Positions 27,396-37,416 are shown, numbered from the stretch's first letter. The stretch: DNA of 64,000 bases from DATLXH01 sp035576005 (GCA_035576005.1 DATLXH010000179.1:1-64000); one strand, 5' to 3'. Notes: generated by a model from the letters alone, not told the origin. Made by a program: numbers and translations.

Positions 27396-27862
27396 GGCCG
27401 GTCTTCTTTCGTGAGCGTTCCGGAGATCACGGCGTGAGGCGCCCGTTTGAGAATCTCTTTTCGGGCGATGGCGTAGCCGGTCACGGCATCAACCAGGATT
27501 CTCCGGCCATCGCCGGAGAGAAGAATGAGAATCTTTCTGCGCACTTCCCGTACCTCGACGACCTCGTCCCAGCGGAGCCAGCTGCCGCTCCGTCCTATGA
27601 ATTGGAGCCAGCGGTTCTCGTACAAAAGTCCGTCGGGGCTCAGGTAAATGTGATCACCATATTGAAGCAGTGCTGCTGCGATCGTGCCTATTACGAGAAG
27701 CACAAGTCCGAGAAGGGGAAGGGGACGGATGTTCCCCGCTCCTCTGGCCAGGTAGTCGAAGAGGAATGCAGCCGAGCCGAATGCGGCCGCGCAGGAGATC
27801 AGGCGCGCGATCGGGGTGCGGTCGAATACCAGCGTTTTGTCGGCGAGCTCACTCTCTCCCAC
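27392..27862 (-). CDS. Membrane protein, PH-like, unknown function
   Basis: A 156-residue protein with two TM helices (about 20-38 and 48-66), followed by a cytoplasmic segment with HIYLSPDGLLYENRW, GSWLRWDEVVEVREVRRKILILL and DAVTGYAIARKEI. This looks like a small bacterial PH (pleckstrin-like) domain behind a TM hairpin; that is inference from pattern. The stop overlaps the start of the lytic transglycosylase gene by 4 bp, so a cell-wall link is plausible. It is divergent from proS. Confidence 0.7.
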   Translation of the reverse strand: MGESELADKTLVFDRTPIARLISCAAAFGSAAFLFDYLARGAGNIRPLPLLGLVLLVIGTIAAALLQYGDHIYLSPDGLLYENRWLQFIGRSGSWLRWDEVVEVREVRRKILILLSGDGRRILVDAVTGYAIARKEILKRAPHAVISGTLTKEDRP

Positions 27863-27983
27863 GCTGCAGTTCCTTTCAAGATCCGATCCGGCGATGACCC
27901 GGCGTCTTTTTTCCCTCTCCCCCGCGGGAGAGGCCGCCGCTCTGTCTTACAATGCCCGGCTCTCACAACCTCGGAGCAATCGC

Positions 27984-29735
27984 ATGCGCTGGACTCAATA
28001 CTTCCTCAACACTGTCAGAGAAACGCCCGCCGACGCCGATGTCATCAGCCAGAAACTGATGATGCGCGCCGGCATGATCCGGAAGGTCGCGGCCGGGATC
28101 TACACCTATCTGCCACTCGGACTCCGCTCGATACGGAAGATGGAGGGGATCGTCCGGGCCGAGATGAATCGTGCGGGCGCAGTCGAGCTGCTCATGCCTG
28201 CCATCCAGCCGGCCGAGCTCTGGATGGAGTCTGGCCGCTGGCAGCAATATGGGAAAGAGCTCCTGCGGATCCGCGATCGGCACGAGCGCGACTTCGTATT
28301 CGGACCAACTCACGAGGAAGTCATCACCGACGTCGTGCGCGATTCAATCTCGTCGTACCGGCAGCTCCCGGTCAATCTCTATCAGATCCAGACCAAATTC
28401 CGGGATGAGGTCCGCCCGCGCTTCGGGCTCATGCGCGGGCGCGAGTTCGTCATGAAGGATGCCTATTCGTTTCATGCGTCAAAGGAGTCACTCGACCTCA
28501 CATACGACCGGATGCGTGATGCCTACACCGCGATCTTCCGCCGCTGTGCGCTGGACCATGTGCCGGTTGAAGCAGACACGGGAAACATCGGTGGCTCTGC
28601 TTCGCACGAGTTCATGGTGCTCGCGCAGTCCGGCGAGGACGCAGTCGTCCGCTGCAAGAGCTGCGGTTACGGAGCGAACCTCGAGAAGGCGACTTCATCG
28701 TTCTTCGATGCCGCACCTTCCGCGGATGGAGATCCTGGCGCGGTCGAGGAGATCGAGACCCCTGGAACCGAGTCGATCGACGACGTTGGCCGCTTTCTCG
28801 GGATCGTGACGTCGAGCCTGGTGAAGACTCTCGTTTTTGAGACCGAGAAGGGTTCTGTGATGGTGCTCATGCGGGGGGATCGTGCCGCCAATGAAGTCAA
28901 GATCCGCAATTTCCTCGGCGTTCAGCAACTCGAGATGCTCGGCGACGCAAAGTTCGAAGACGTCGTTGGAGGTCCGATCGGGTACTGTGGCCCGGTCAAC
29001 GCCAAGTCGATTCGGATCGTTGCCGACTCATCGCTGCGGTCCATGAAGAGCTGGATTGTAGGAGCCAATAGGAAGGGCGCCCATCTTCGCAACGCCTCGC
29101 CGGGCAGAGATTTCAAGATTTCCGAGTTCGCCGACTTCACGCGTGTGGATGAAGGCGACCCATGCGGTCGCTGTGGCAACCCGCTCGATATTTTTCGAGG
29201 AATCGAAGTCGGACACATCTTCAAGCTCGGTACGAAGTATTCCACCGCGATGAACTGTGTTTATCTCGACGAGAGCGGCGAACGTCAGCCGATGATCATG
29301 GGTTGCTACGGACTCGGCGTAGGCAGGACCGTTGCGGCAGCGATCGAGCAGAGCCACGACGACAACGGAATCATCTGGCCGATTCCGATCGCTCCATTCG
29401 AAGTTGTTGTGACTTCAGTTGGGAAAGATGAAGCGGTGCTTCGTGCCGCCGAAGAGATTTATCTCAAGCTTCTCTCCGCGAGGATCGACGTTCTTTTCGA
29501 CGATCGCGACGAGCGGCCCGGGGTGAAATTCAAAGATGCCGATCTGATCGGATTCCCCCTTCGTATTACTGTGGGGCAGAAGAGTCTCGCCAACGGTCAG
29601 GTCGAATGGAGCACGCGCAAAGAGGGCGGTCGACAACTTGACACTCCCGAGAATGTGCTGGCACTGGTAGTTAGACAAATCAACGAAGCACGGGCAACCC
29701 CGCCGCCCTCTCCCGAGGGAGAGGGCGGCTCGTGA
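27984..29735 (+). CDS. proS: Prolyl-tRNA synthetase (bacterial type)
   Basis: Charges tRNA-Pro. The 583-residue product starts at ATG 27984 with TCGGAG upstream, although the frame is open from 27816. Class II motifs 1-3 are visible (GAVELLMPAIQPAELWMESGRW, FVFGPTHEEVITD, YGLGVGRTVAAAIEQ). An editing (YbaK-like) insertion spans about 220-380, with VKTLVFETEKGSVMVLMRGD and GPVNAKSIRIVADS. The anticodon-binding domain is C-terminal. The last residues (PPPSPEGEGG) are encoded by a dispersed CCCTCTCCC palindrome, an extension normal ProS lacks. Confidence 0.97.
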   Translation: MRWTQYFLNTVRETPADADVISQKLMMRAGMIRKVAAGIYTYLPLGLRSIRKMEGIVRAEMNRAGAVELLMPAIQPAELWMESGRWQQYGKELLRIRDRHERDFVFGPTHEEVITDVVRDSISSYRQLPVNLYQIQTKFRDEVRPRFGLMRGREFVMKDAYSFHASKESLDLTYDRMRDAYTAIFRRCALDHVPVEADTGNIGGSASHEFMVLAQSGEDAVVRCKSCGYGANLEKATSSFFDAAPSADGDPGAVEEIETPGTESIDDVGRFLGIVTSSLVKTLVFETEKGSVMVLMRGDRAANEVKIRNFLGVQQLEMLGDAKFEDVVGGPIGYCGPVNAKSIRIVADSSLRSMKSWIVGANRKGAHLRNASPGRDFKISEFADFTRVDEGDPCGRCGNPLDIFRGIEVGHIFKLGTKYSTAMNCVYLDESGERQPMIMGCYGLGVGRTVAAAIEQSHDDNGIIWPIPIAPFEVVVTSVGKDEAVLRAAEEIYLKLLSARIDVLFDDRDERPGVKFKDADLIGFPLRITVGQKSLANGQVEWSTRKEGGRQLDTPENVLALVVRQINEARATPPPSPEGEGGS

Positions 29736-29751
29736 GAGGTGAGGGCGGAAA

Positions 29752-29888
29752 ATGTAGGACAGACACTCTTGTCTGTCGGGCGGATGGAGAACCCTGCCGT
29801 TCCGAGCAACCCTCCGACATCTGATGGTCAAGAGTGTCTGTCCTACACAAGAGTCCGTCCGTGACAGACAAGAGTGTCTGTCCTACAC
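29752..29888. repeat. Dispersed repeat A (three half-units), locus 1
   Basis: Half-units with core GACAGACACTCTTGTCTGTC or its complement occur at 29752-29780, 29829-29848 and 29862-29888, in the gap between the convergent proS and eno genes. The core is itself a palindrome (GACAGACA and TGTCTGTC), so each can form a hairpin. Confidence 0.85.
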
Positions 29889-29916
29889 GGAAGAGGGGAG
29901 GCCGGAGGCGTTGGCA

Positions 29917-31212
29917 TCAGCCTTGTGATGTTGCCAGCGTGCGGTAGATCGACTTTCCTGCGAACTGCGCCGCGTCACCGAGCTCTTCTTCAATTCGGAG
30001 CAGCTGGTTGTACTTGGCGACGCGGTCGCTTCGTGAGGCCGAGCCGGTCTTGATCTGTCCCGCGTTCGTCGCCACGGCAAGATCGGCGATGGTGGAATCC
30101 TCGGTTTCTCCGGAACGATGCGAGATCACGCATCGATAACCAGCCCGCCTCGCCATGTCGATCGCGTCGAGGGTCTCGGTCAGCGTCCCGATCTGATTGA
30201 CTTTGATCAGGATGGCGTTCGCGATCCCCCGCGCAATTCCTTTCGCGAAGATCTCAGGATTCGTCACGAAAAGATCGTCGCCGACGAGCTGCACCTGTGC
30301 GCCCATCGCTTTGGTCAACCCATCCCAGCCATCCCAGTCGCCCTCCGACATTCCATCCTCGATTGAAATGATCGGGTACTTTGATTTGAGTCCCTGGTAG
30401 TACTCGATGATCTCGTCGCTCTCGAGGATCCGCTCATCGCCGGCGAGGTTGTACTTGTTGTTCTGGTAGAACTCCGAGGCCGCAACATCGAGCGCGAGAT
30501 AGATCTGTTCGCCTGCGCGGTATCCGCTCTTGTCGATCGCGGTCATGATGAGGTCGAGCGCTTCTGCATTTGACCCCAGGTGTGGCGCGAAGCCGCCCTC
30601 GTCACCAACAGCGGTTACAAGGCTCTTTGCTTTCAGAATGGACTTGAGGTGGTGAAACGTCTCGACTCCGGCGCGCAGGGCTTCAGAAAAGCTCTCGAAG
30701 CCCGCGGGCACGATCATGAACTCCTGAATGTCGAGGTTGTTGTCGGCGTGGGCTCCTCCGTTGATGACGTTCATCATCGGGACCGGGAGCGTGCGTGCAC
30801 CGGGTCCGCCCAGGTACTGGAACAGGGGAAGCGCGGAGGCCTCAGCTGCCGCGCGAGCGACGGCGAGAGAAACGCCCAGCGTTGCGTTGGCGCCGAGGTT
30901 CGCTTTGTTTTCGGTGCCGTCCATCTGCTTCATCAGGAGGTCGATGAGGACCTGCTCGCGCGAGTCCATCCCTTCAATCTCTGCGGCGATGGTTTCGTTG
31001 ACGTTCTCGACAGCCTTGCGTACTCCCTTGCCGAGGTATCGGGATTTGTCGCCGTCGCGAAGCTCGAGCGCCTCGCGCGTGCCGGTCGAGGCGCCTGATG
31101 GTACGGCCGCTCTTCCGAGCGCTCCCGACTCCAGGACGACGTCCACTTCAATGGTTGGATTTCCTCGGGAATCGAGGATCTCGCGAGCGAACACTTCGTC
31201 AATGTTGAACAT
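29917..31212 (-). CDS. eno: Enolase
   Basis: A 431-residue glycolytic enzyme interconverting 2-phosphoglycerate and phosphoenolpyruvate. It shows EILDSRGNPTIEVDV, GASTGTREALELRDGD, the loop NGGAHADNNLDIQEFMIVP, catalytic and metal residues in GDEGGFAPHLGSN, ISIEDGMSEGDWDG and LVGDDLFVTN, KVNQIGTLTETL, and the signature VISHRSGETEDSTIADLAVA. Full length and intact. No Shine-Dalgarno is evident before the ATG. It is convergent with proS across repeat A. Confidence 0.98.
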   Translation of the reverse strand: MFNIDEVFAREILDSRGNPTIEVDVVLESGALGRAAVPSGASTGTREALELRDGDKSRYLGKGVRKAVENVNETIAAEIEGMDSREQVLIDLLMKQMDGTENKANLGANATLGVSLAVARAAAEASALPLFQYLGGPGARTLPVPMMNVINGGAHADNNLDIQEFMIVPAGFESFSEALRAGVETFHHLKSILKAKSLVTAVGDEGGFAPHLGSNAEALDLIMTAIDKSGYRAGEQIYLALDVAASEFYQNNKYNLAGDERILESDEIIEYYQGLKSKYPIISIEDGMSEGDWDGWDGLTKAMGAQVQLVGDDLFVTNPEIFAKGIARGIANAILIKVNQIGTLTETLDAIDMARRAGYRCVISHRSGETEDSTIADLAVATNAGQIKTGSASRSDRVAKYNQLLRIEEELGDAAQFAGKSIYRTLATSQG

Positions 31213-31289
31213 GGGCGCTAGTTTAGGGGAAGACGGGGGGATGGAGAATGGAGAATCGAATCTGACACGGCAGAGCGCAAAGAACGCCG

Positions 31290-31393
31290 ATGTAGGACAG
31301 ACCCTTTGTCTGTCCGGCCAACCGTCGTGCGCCTCGCGTTCAGTTCCCTTCTCCGCCGCTTGGCGACGAACGGCTGTGAGACATGCGGGCTAC
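31290..31393. repeat. Dispersed repeats A and B, locus 2
   Basis: A shortened repeat A (ATGTAGGACAGACCCTTTGT then CTGTCC) at 31290-31317, followed at 31371-31393 by a diverged repeat B (GCTGTGAGACATGCGGGCTA). Located downstream of the PhyH gene, before eno. Confidence 0.7.
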
Positions 31394-32403
31394 TGGAGTC
31401 GGTTGCGAACTTTCCGAAGAAATCGTTCAAGTCTTCCATCGAGCGCATGGGTCGCGGTTGACGGGGGTGGTTCTTTGTCGGCCTCTGTTCGGGGTGGCCA
31501 CTCGCCGGGGTTCAGTATGGGCAGTCCGTTGTAATGCTGCTGCACTGGTTGTTTTGTGCGCACGTCATAGACTTTGCGTGTCTGAAGGCGGCCCAGTCCC
31601 GGGTCTGACAGGAGCGGCGTGTAATAGAGGCAGCCTTCGAAATAGTAGTGCGTGACCTGAGTGTGTCGGGTGCGCGATTCGTCGACGATCGGGCTTCCGC
31701 CGTGGAACAGATTGGCTGCCCAGATGAGGCACTGGCCTCGGCTGACCTTGATCTCTGTCCGGTCGTACTGTTCAGCCTGCATCAGCGCCTCAACGAAGTC
31801 TTCGTAAAGTCCGTAGTTGTCATATTGCTTCTGCTGGAAACTCGCGGCGACTCCGATGTCGTGAAGGTCATAGATCGGCAGATGCTGACTGGCGGGGTAG
31901 TAATGCAGCGGGCCGTTGCGAGCATCGACATCTTCGAGCGCGACCCAAGCGCCGCACATGAAGCCGTGGGGAATTGAGCTGAAGTGGACGGTATCACTGT
32001 GAGTTCTCTGCTCTGAGCCGACGCGAAAGTTGATGGTCTGAAATGGAACGGGCTCGCGCTGGTAAAGGATTCTGAGGACTTCCAGGATCTTCGGCGCGAT
32101 GGCGATCTGGCGGACAGGTTCGAGGAAGGTCCAGCCGTCCTGAATGCGGGTGCGATCTGAGTAGTAGGGCTCGTAGTTGTCGCGGAAGAACGGGGTCATG
32201 TCCCGCACCGCGTCGTCGAGCAGTTCGCCAGGGATCTCGGGATCGATGATCACGTAGCCGTGCTGGGAGAAGTCGCTGACCATCTTCGCCTGCTCGGGAG
32301 AGAGCAGTGCGGTCTTGAGGAGGTTCGCAAAGAAGGGCGAATCGACCCAGGGGCGGTTCGTCGCTTTCGTCTCCGAGGAGTAGCGGCCGACGGCGTTGGA
32401 CAT
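31390..32403 (-). CDS. Phytanoyl-CoA dioxygenase (PhyH)-family protein
   Basis: A 337-residue Fe(II)/2-oxoglutarate-dependent oxygenase. Iron ligands are the HxD of EQRTHSDTVHFSS and the distal His in ANLFHGGSPI; the 2-oxoglutarate Arg may be in DESRTRHTQ. The DFSQHGYVIIDPEI opening is family-like. The substrate is not determined: PhyH members act on lipids, natural products and halogenation substrates. The ATG at 32403 (MSNAVGRY) is preferred, as the frame's upstream 79 residues are low-complexity. It is divergent from uvrA. Confidence 0.87.
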   Translation of the reverse strand: MSNAVGRYSSETKATNRPWVDSPFFANLLKTALLSPEQAKMVSDFSQHGYVIIDPEIPGELLDDAVRDMTPFFRDNYEPYYSDRTRIQDGWTFLEPVRQIAIAPKILEVLRILYQREPVPFQTINFRVGSEQRTHSDTVHFSSIPHGFMCGAWVALEDVDARNGPLHYYPASQHLPIYDLHDIGVAASFQQKQYDNYGLYEDFVEALMQAEQYDRTEIKVSRGQCLIWAANLFHGGSPIVDESRTRHTQVTHYYFEGCLYYTPLLSDPGLGRLQTRKVYDVRTKQPVQQHYNGLPILNPGEWPPRTEADKEPPPSTATHALDGRLERFLRKVRNRLQ

Positions 32404-32777
32404 TGCAGTTTTAGGCAACTGGACTTCCGAGGGGTTTATGCCTCCTCCCTGATCACGATATGCGGGAATCCGCGAAAATGTTATCCCGAGCTTCGGGTGG
32501 GCTGGGAGGGGCGAGGGACATCCCAGCGCTGACAAGATGCTGGTCGAGGCGACGTCACAAGCGCACGAACTCACCTTCGGCGTCGAGCTACTTGGCCGTA
32601 GCGCTGGAGCTCGATCGCCTCTCTCAGCCCGCCCACACATGCTCGGATGACATCTCGGAGAAGTCGCGGATTGGTTGGGAAGTAACGATCGCTCTACGCG
32701 GCGTGGAGTGGTGCGTCGCGGGGTGAATAATCGTCGCGAATCTTTGTTCTCTGGTGACTCGGCACAGGAACCCTCAA

Positions 32778-35639
32778 ATGGACGAAATCATCATTCGCGG
32801 TGCGCGCGAGCACAACCTCAAAAACATCGATGTGGTGATCCCGCGAAACAAGTTCGTGGTGATCACTGGCGTAAGCGGCTCGGGCAAATCTTCTCTGGCG
32901 TTCGACACGATTTTTGCGGAGGGACAGCGGCGCTATGTCGAGTCTCTCTCCGCTTATGCGCGGCAGTTTCTCGAGCAGATGGAAAAGCCCGATGTCGACT
33001 CGATCGAAGGGCTTTCACCCGCAATTTCCATCGAGCAGCGAACTACCTCAAAGAATCCCCGCTCGACAGTCGGAACGGTTACCGAGATCTACGACTACCT
33101 CAGACTTCTTTACGCCTCAATTGGCGTTCCTCACTGCACCTCATGCGGTCAGGAGATCCGGCCACAGACGATTCAGCAGATGGTTGACCGTCTGGTGAGA
33201 AATGCTGCAGGAACGAAGTTCACCGTTCTCGCACCGTACATCCGCGGCAAGAAGGGTGAGTATCGCAAGCAGATGCTGCAGATGGTGAAGGAAGGCTTCA
33301 CCAGAGCGGTCGTCGATGGCGAGATGGTGGAGCTGGCCGATCCTCCAACGCTCGACAAACAGAAGAAACACACCATCGACGTTGTCATCGATCGACTAGC
33401 AGTCAAAGAAGGATTCGCGCAGCGTCTCGCGGATTCGCTCGAGGTTGCCACGCGGGTGTCGAAAGGACTGGTGAAGATCCTCTATGCGGACGACGGCCGG
33501 GAAGAACTGCTTTCACAGAACTACTCCTGCCCCGACTGCGGAATTTCAATCGGCGAAGTCACCCCTCGGCTCTTCTCGTTCAACTCACCATTCGGCGCAT
33601 GTCAGAAGTGCTCAGGGCTCGGTATGCTCCAGGAGATCGACGTCGACAAGATCGTTCCTGATCCGAACAAGTCAATCGAAGATGGGGCCATCGCAATCTG
33701 GAAGGAAGGCGCCGAGAACTGGCGCACCCGACAGCTGACGCAACTTGCAACACACTACAAGTTCAAGATCTCCACTCCGTGGAAGAAGCTTCCCGACGAT
33801 GCTAAGCAGATCATCCTTCAAGGCTCCAAAGAAAAACTGAAGTTCACCTACTCCGGCTCCGACAGTTCGTACAACTACACGGGCCAGTACGAAGGCATCA
33901 TTCCGATGCTTCAGCGCCGTTACACCGAGACCTCGGATGACATGCGCGAGGAAATCGAGCGATTCATGACCGCCACCCGTTGCCCCGACTGCGACGGGAA
34001 GCGACTCAAGAAGGATGCTCTCAGTGTGACAGTGGTGGGCTTGTCGATCGACTCCATCGTCGCGCAGCAATTGAAGGATGCGAAAGTCTTCTTCGGGGAG
34101 ATGGAGCTCAGCGAGCGCGAAGAAATCATCGCCGGGAAGATCCTCAAGGAAGTTCGCGACAGGCTCCACTTTCTCAACTCTGTCGGACTCGGCTATCTAA
34201 CGCTGGACCGCAGCGCCGCCACTCTCTCCGGTGGCGAAGGTCAGAGGATCCGGCTGGCGACGCAGATCGGTTCGAAGCTGATGGGCGTGCTTTACGTTCT
34301 CGACGAACCGTCCATCGGACTGCATCAACGCGACAACCGGCGACTCATCGACTCCCTCATCGAACTGCGCGAGCTTGGGAACACCGTGATCGTTGTAGAG
34401 CATGACGAAGAGACGATCGCCGCTGCTGATCATGTGGTCGACCTCGGGCCCAGGGCCGGTGTTCATGGAGGGGAGATCGTCGCCGAGGGGACGTTCAGCC
34501 AGATCACCAAGTACGAGCGATCGCTCACGGGCCGGTATCTTCGCGGAGAACAGTCGATCGCCATTCCCGCCGTCCGAAGAAAGGCGCAGAACGGGACGAT
34601 CAAAGTTCTCGGTGCGCGCGAGAACAATCTTCAGAATCTCGATGTCTCGTTTCCGCTCGGGCTTTTCATTGCCGTGACGGGGGTGTCAGGCTCAGGCAAG
34701 TCGACGCTCGTCAACGACATCCTCTACCGGGCCGTCTCGCGATTCTTCTACAACAGCAGCGACACCCCGGGGGCGCACTCAAAAATCGTTGGTCTCGAGA
34801 AGATCGACAAGGTCATCGATATCGATCAGTCGCCCATCGGAAGGACTCCTCGCTCGAACCCTGCAACGTATACGCAGCTCTTCGGCGAGATTCGAAACCT
34901 GATGTCGCAGACGCCTGAAGCGCGAATGCGCGGCTACGGCCCGGGCCGCTTCTCGTTCAACGTGAAGGGTGGTCGTTGTGAGGCGTGTCGTGGCGACGGT
35001 CAGACGAAGATCGAAATGCACTTTCTTCCAGACATCTATGTTACCTGCGACGTATGTGGTGGAAAGCGCTACAACCGCGAAACACTCCAGGTCAGCTACA
35101 AGAGTCATTCGATTGCCGACATTCTCGACATGACTGTCGAGCAGGCCATCGATGTCTTCCGGAACATCCCGCGGATCTTCAATGTAGTGCGGACACTCGA
35201 TGAAGTGGGGCTTGGATACATCAAGCTCGGGCAGTCTTCGACGACACTCTCAGGAGGTGAAGCGCAGCGGGTCAAGCTTGCACGTGAGCTCGCCAAGAGG
35301 GCCACAGGGCGGACTCTGTACATTCTCGACGAGCCGACGACCGGCCTGCACTTCGACGACATTGCGAAGTTGCTGCAGCTGATGCATGGACTCGTCGATC
35401 GCGGGAACACAGTGGTGGTGATCGAGCACAATCTCGACGTCATCAAGACCGCGGACCACGTCATCGACCTCGGGCCTGAAGGTGGTGATGGCGGAGGTCA
35501 GATCATTGCCACAGGAACGCCGGAAGAGGTATCGCGAGTCGATGCCAGCGCAACGGCCTCGTACCTGCGGAAAGCACTCAAGCGCGGTGCGGAAGGGCGG
35601 GGTGTCTCCCCTCTCCCGAGGGAGAGGGTGGCGCGTTAG
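32778..35639 (+). CDS. uvrA: Excinuclease ABC subunit A
   Basis: DNA-damage recognition ATPase of nucleotide excision repair, 953 residues, starting ATG 32778 after AGGAAC. Two ABC ATPase halves have P-loops GVSGSGKSSLAF and GVSGSGKSTLV and signature motifs LSGGEGQRIRLA and LSGGEAQRVKLA. Zinc fingers are CPDCG...CQKC and CEAC...CDVC. The C-terminus is extended: after YLRKALKR come about 17 residues (GAEGRGVSPLPRERVAR) encoded by a dispersed CTCTCCCGAGGGAGAGG palindrome. Confidence 0.98.
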   Translation: MDEIIIRGAREHNLKNIDVVIPRNKFVVITGVSGSGKSSLAFDTIFAEGQRRYVESLSAYARQFLEQMEKPDVDSIEGLSPAISIEQRTTSKNPRSTVGTVTEIYDYLRLLYASIGVPHCTSCGQEIRPQTIQQMVDRLVRNAAGTKFTVLAPYIRGKKGEYRKQMLQMVKEGFTRAVVDGEMVELADPPTLDKQKKHTIDVVIDRLAVKEGFAQRLADSLEVATRVSKGLVKILYADDGREELLSQNYSCPDCGISIGEVTPRLFSFNSPFGACQKCSGLGMLQEIDVDKIVPDPNKSIEDGAIAIWKEGAENWRTRQLTQLATHYKFKISTPWKKLPDDAKQIILQGSKEKLKFTYSGSDSSYNYTGQYEGIIPMLQRRYTETSDDMREEIERFMTATRCPDCDGKRLKKDALSVTVVGLSIDSIVAQQLKDAKVFFGEMELSEREEIIAGKILKEVRDRLHFLNSVGLGYLTLDRSAATLSGGEGQRIRLATQIGSKLMGVLYVLDEPSIGLHQRDNRRLIDSLIELRELGNTVIVVEHDEETIAAADHVVDLGPRAGVHGGEIVAEGTFSQITKYERSLTGRYLRGEQSIAIPAVRRKAQNGTIKVLGARENNLQNLDVSFPLGLFIAVTGVSGSGKSTLVNDILYRAVSRFFYNSSDTPGAHSKIVGLEKIDKVIDIDQSPIGRTPRSNPATYTQLFGEIRNLMSQTPEARMRGYGPGRFSFNVKGGRCEACRGDGQTKIEMHFLPDIYVTCDVCGGKRYNRETLQVSYKSHSIADILDMTVEQAIDVFRNIPRIFNVVRTLDEVGLGYIKLGQSSTTLSGGEAQRVKLARELAKRATGRTLYILDEPTTGLHFDDIAKLLQLMHGLVDRGNTVVVIEHNLDVIKTADHVIDLGPEGGDGGGQIIATGTPEEVSRVDASATASYLRKALKRGAEGRGVSPLPRERVAR

Positions 35640-35915
35640 CGCTGGGTGGTGCGCAAGAGGGACGGAAGACAAGCGATCGCGTGAGTTCACCAGGTGTTTG
35701 GGGACAGAACGGTCGGAAGCTCGTGTGAGTGAATCGGGGACCTGAAACTCGGACCCAAGGGAACCACCTGAAGAGTGAACTGCCGAGCTCGAAAGCGGAC
35801 GGCTCCATCATGATCGCCGCTGTTCGACCCGCGCGAGCGAAGGCCTCCAGGCTGACTCCACCATGATTCGCTCGCCCCATGAAATCCGTTGCTTCCGGCA
35901 ATCCTGATTCTGCCC

Positions 35916-37187
35916 CTACCATCTCGGCATTCCTGTGCGGAGGGGTCGGTAGGTCTTTAAATTTGAACCGGGCAACACTTCCTTCAGTCTCTTCGCGATC
36001 ACTGCAGCCACGATTCGATTTCCTCTACCCGAATAGTGGCCCGGGACGACATCCTGAATTCCCCACCGCTTCGCGGCTCCGAGAAGATCCTCTAAGGGAT
36101 CAATGACGGGGAACCTATGACAGATCTCCCGGTAGAGCTCCTCGGTAGAATCCGACCGGCCGTGCATCCGCGCCTCAACGCGGTCTCGGGTCGGAAGGTA
36201 TACGAGAAAGAACCGGGAGCCGTTCGCCTCGACCGCCTTCTGAAACTCTTTCAGGGTTAGCAATGTCAGGTTCGTTGCCTCAGAGCCAGATCTGTAGAGT
36301 CGATCCTGCAGATGCTGGGTGTTGTTGCGCTGCTGCAATCGATCAAGAACGATTGCCAAGAGCTTGCTGACGTGAAACCACCGTCGAGTATAGTTGTGAT
36401 CGTAAAATGACTCGATGTGGCGCAGAGGATCGGCGCCGAATTTCGCTAACCGAGCCACGATTTGACCGACGGGCACGGTGGGGTCGTTCATCAGCACGAG
36501 CTTCTTATCCTTCAGTACGAATCGCGGCTTTGAAAACGGTACCGCCGTGCCAGGATGGTAAATGATACGAAAGACATTGACAGCGCGCGCGACATTCTCG
36601 AGTTGTAGACCGACAATCACTACGGCAAACCGTCGAGAGCGACCCTCCTTGAGGTATCGAAGGAAAGCTTGATCGATCCCATACCCTCCCACGCCGTAGT
36701 TCAACACATCCGCCCTCGAACCTAGAGCGCTTAGCGACTCTTCAACCTGTGGCGCCATGCTTTCCTGAATCGGCACATCATGGCCATGAATGAATGAATC
36801 ACCAAAGAGTGCAACGCGATGACCTCCGGATTCGGGTTCCAAAGGGTAATCACGGTTCGCTCTCAAACCTTCGGAGTTTGCGCAATAAAGCCGGTCGCGG
36901 GAGCAGGAGCGTGGCCGGTTGGACCAGCCAAGATGCGCATCGAACACCATGTAGCTACCTGAGTCGCTACCATACTCATGAAGAATTGTTTGCACCTTGG
37001 AAACAGCAATCCGATAGGGAGGGACGTGACGTCCTCGGAAGAAGAAATTCCCGTCGATGTCCTGTGTACCACCAATGCGGACAGCGACTTCGGCAGCCAG
37101 CGCCACACCTGCAAGCGAAAGCGCAACGAAGACTGCCTGAAACAGACGCCGGCGGGGGCCTGACGAGAGCGCTAAATCCTGTCTCAT
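35916..37187 (-). CDS. Membrane-anchored SGNH/GDSL-type hydrolase
   Basis: A 423-residue protein with one N-terminal TM helix (LFQAVFVALSLAGVALAAEVAV) and an SGNH-hydrolase-like domain. Block I is ALFGDSFIHGHDV with nucleophile Ser, and the later YGVGGYGIDQAFLRYL supplies the Gly/Asn region. A C-terminal block-V-like DxxH is not certain (VVPGHYSGRGNRIVA). Such proteins act as esterases or O-acetyl transferases on glycans. It starts 3 bp after the stop of the DUF5989 gene, within the carbamoyltransferase cassette, so it probably modifies the same product. Confidence 0.82.
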   Translation of the reverse strand: MRQDLALSSGPRRRLFQAVFVALSLAGVALAAEVAVRIGGTQDIDGNFFFRGRHVPPYRIAVSKVQTILHEYGSDSGSYMVFDAHLGWSNRPRSCSRDRLYCANSEGLRANRDYPLEPESGGHRVALFGDSFIHGHDVPIQESMAPQVEESLSALGSRADVLNYGVGGYGIDQAFLRYLKEGRSRRFAVVIVGLQLENVARAVNVFRIIYHPGTAVPFSKPRFVLKDKKLVLMNDPTVPVGQIVARLAKFGADPLRHIESFYDHNYTRRWFHVSKLLAIVLDRLQQRNNTQHLQDRLYRSGSEATNLTLLTLKEFQKAVEANGSRFFLVYLPTRDRVEARMHGRSDSTEELYREICHRFPVIDPLEDLLGAAKRWGIQDVVPGHYSGRGNRIVAAVIAKRLKEVLPGSNLKTYRPLRTGMPRW

Positions 37188-37190
37188 CGT

Positions 37191-37343
37191 TTAGAAAAGG
37201 GAGTAGATAAACGGGGCGAGTGCCGAGCCTTCGGCAAGAATCAGTAATCCCCCGACCGCGAGGAGAATGAACAAAAGAGGTACAAGCCAGAGCTTCCGCT
37301 GTGAGCGGGCGAACTCGAGGAACTCTCGGAGGAGTGAAAACAT
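37191..37343 (-). CDS. DUF5989/SxtK-like small membrane protein
   Basis: A 50-residue protein, too short for routine ORF calling. It starts MFSLLREFLEFARSQRKLW, has one TM helix (LVPLLFILLAVGGLLILA), and ends with EGSALAPFIYSLF. This is the pattern of the tiny DUF5989 proteins found between SxtJ-like and carbamoyltransferase genes. AAGGAATGAC precedes the ATG. The stop is 3 bp before the SGNH hydrolase start, and the SxtJ-like gene ends 73 bp upstream. Its function is unknown; the conserved pairing suggests a subunit or anchor for the cassette's enzymes. Confidence 0.85.
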   Translation of the reverse strand: MFSLLREFLEFARSQRKLWLVPLLFILLAVGGLLILAEGSALAPFIYSLF

Positions 37344-37416
37344 GTCATTCCTTCTTGTGAGCAATGTCATCGGCTCAGAAGTTCATGATGGGGTCAGCGG
37401 CACGCGCTGACTATTC

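Noticed and set aside
27434..28408. Plus-strand open frame spanning the 27392-27862 gene and proS
   Set aside because: Out of frame with proS, and no protein-like composition.
35640..35915. Possible short genes after uvrA
   Set aside because: Frames here lack ribosome-binding sites and motifs; I see nothing in this gap.
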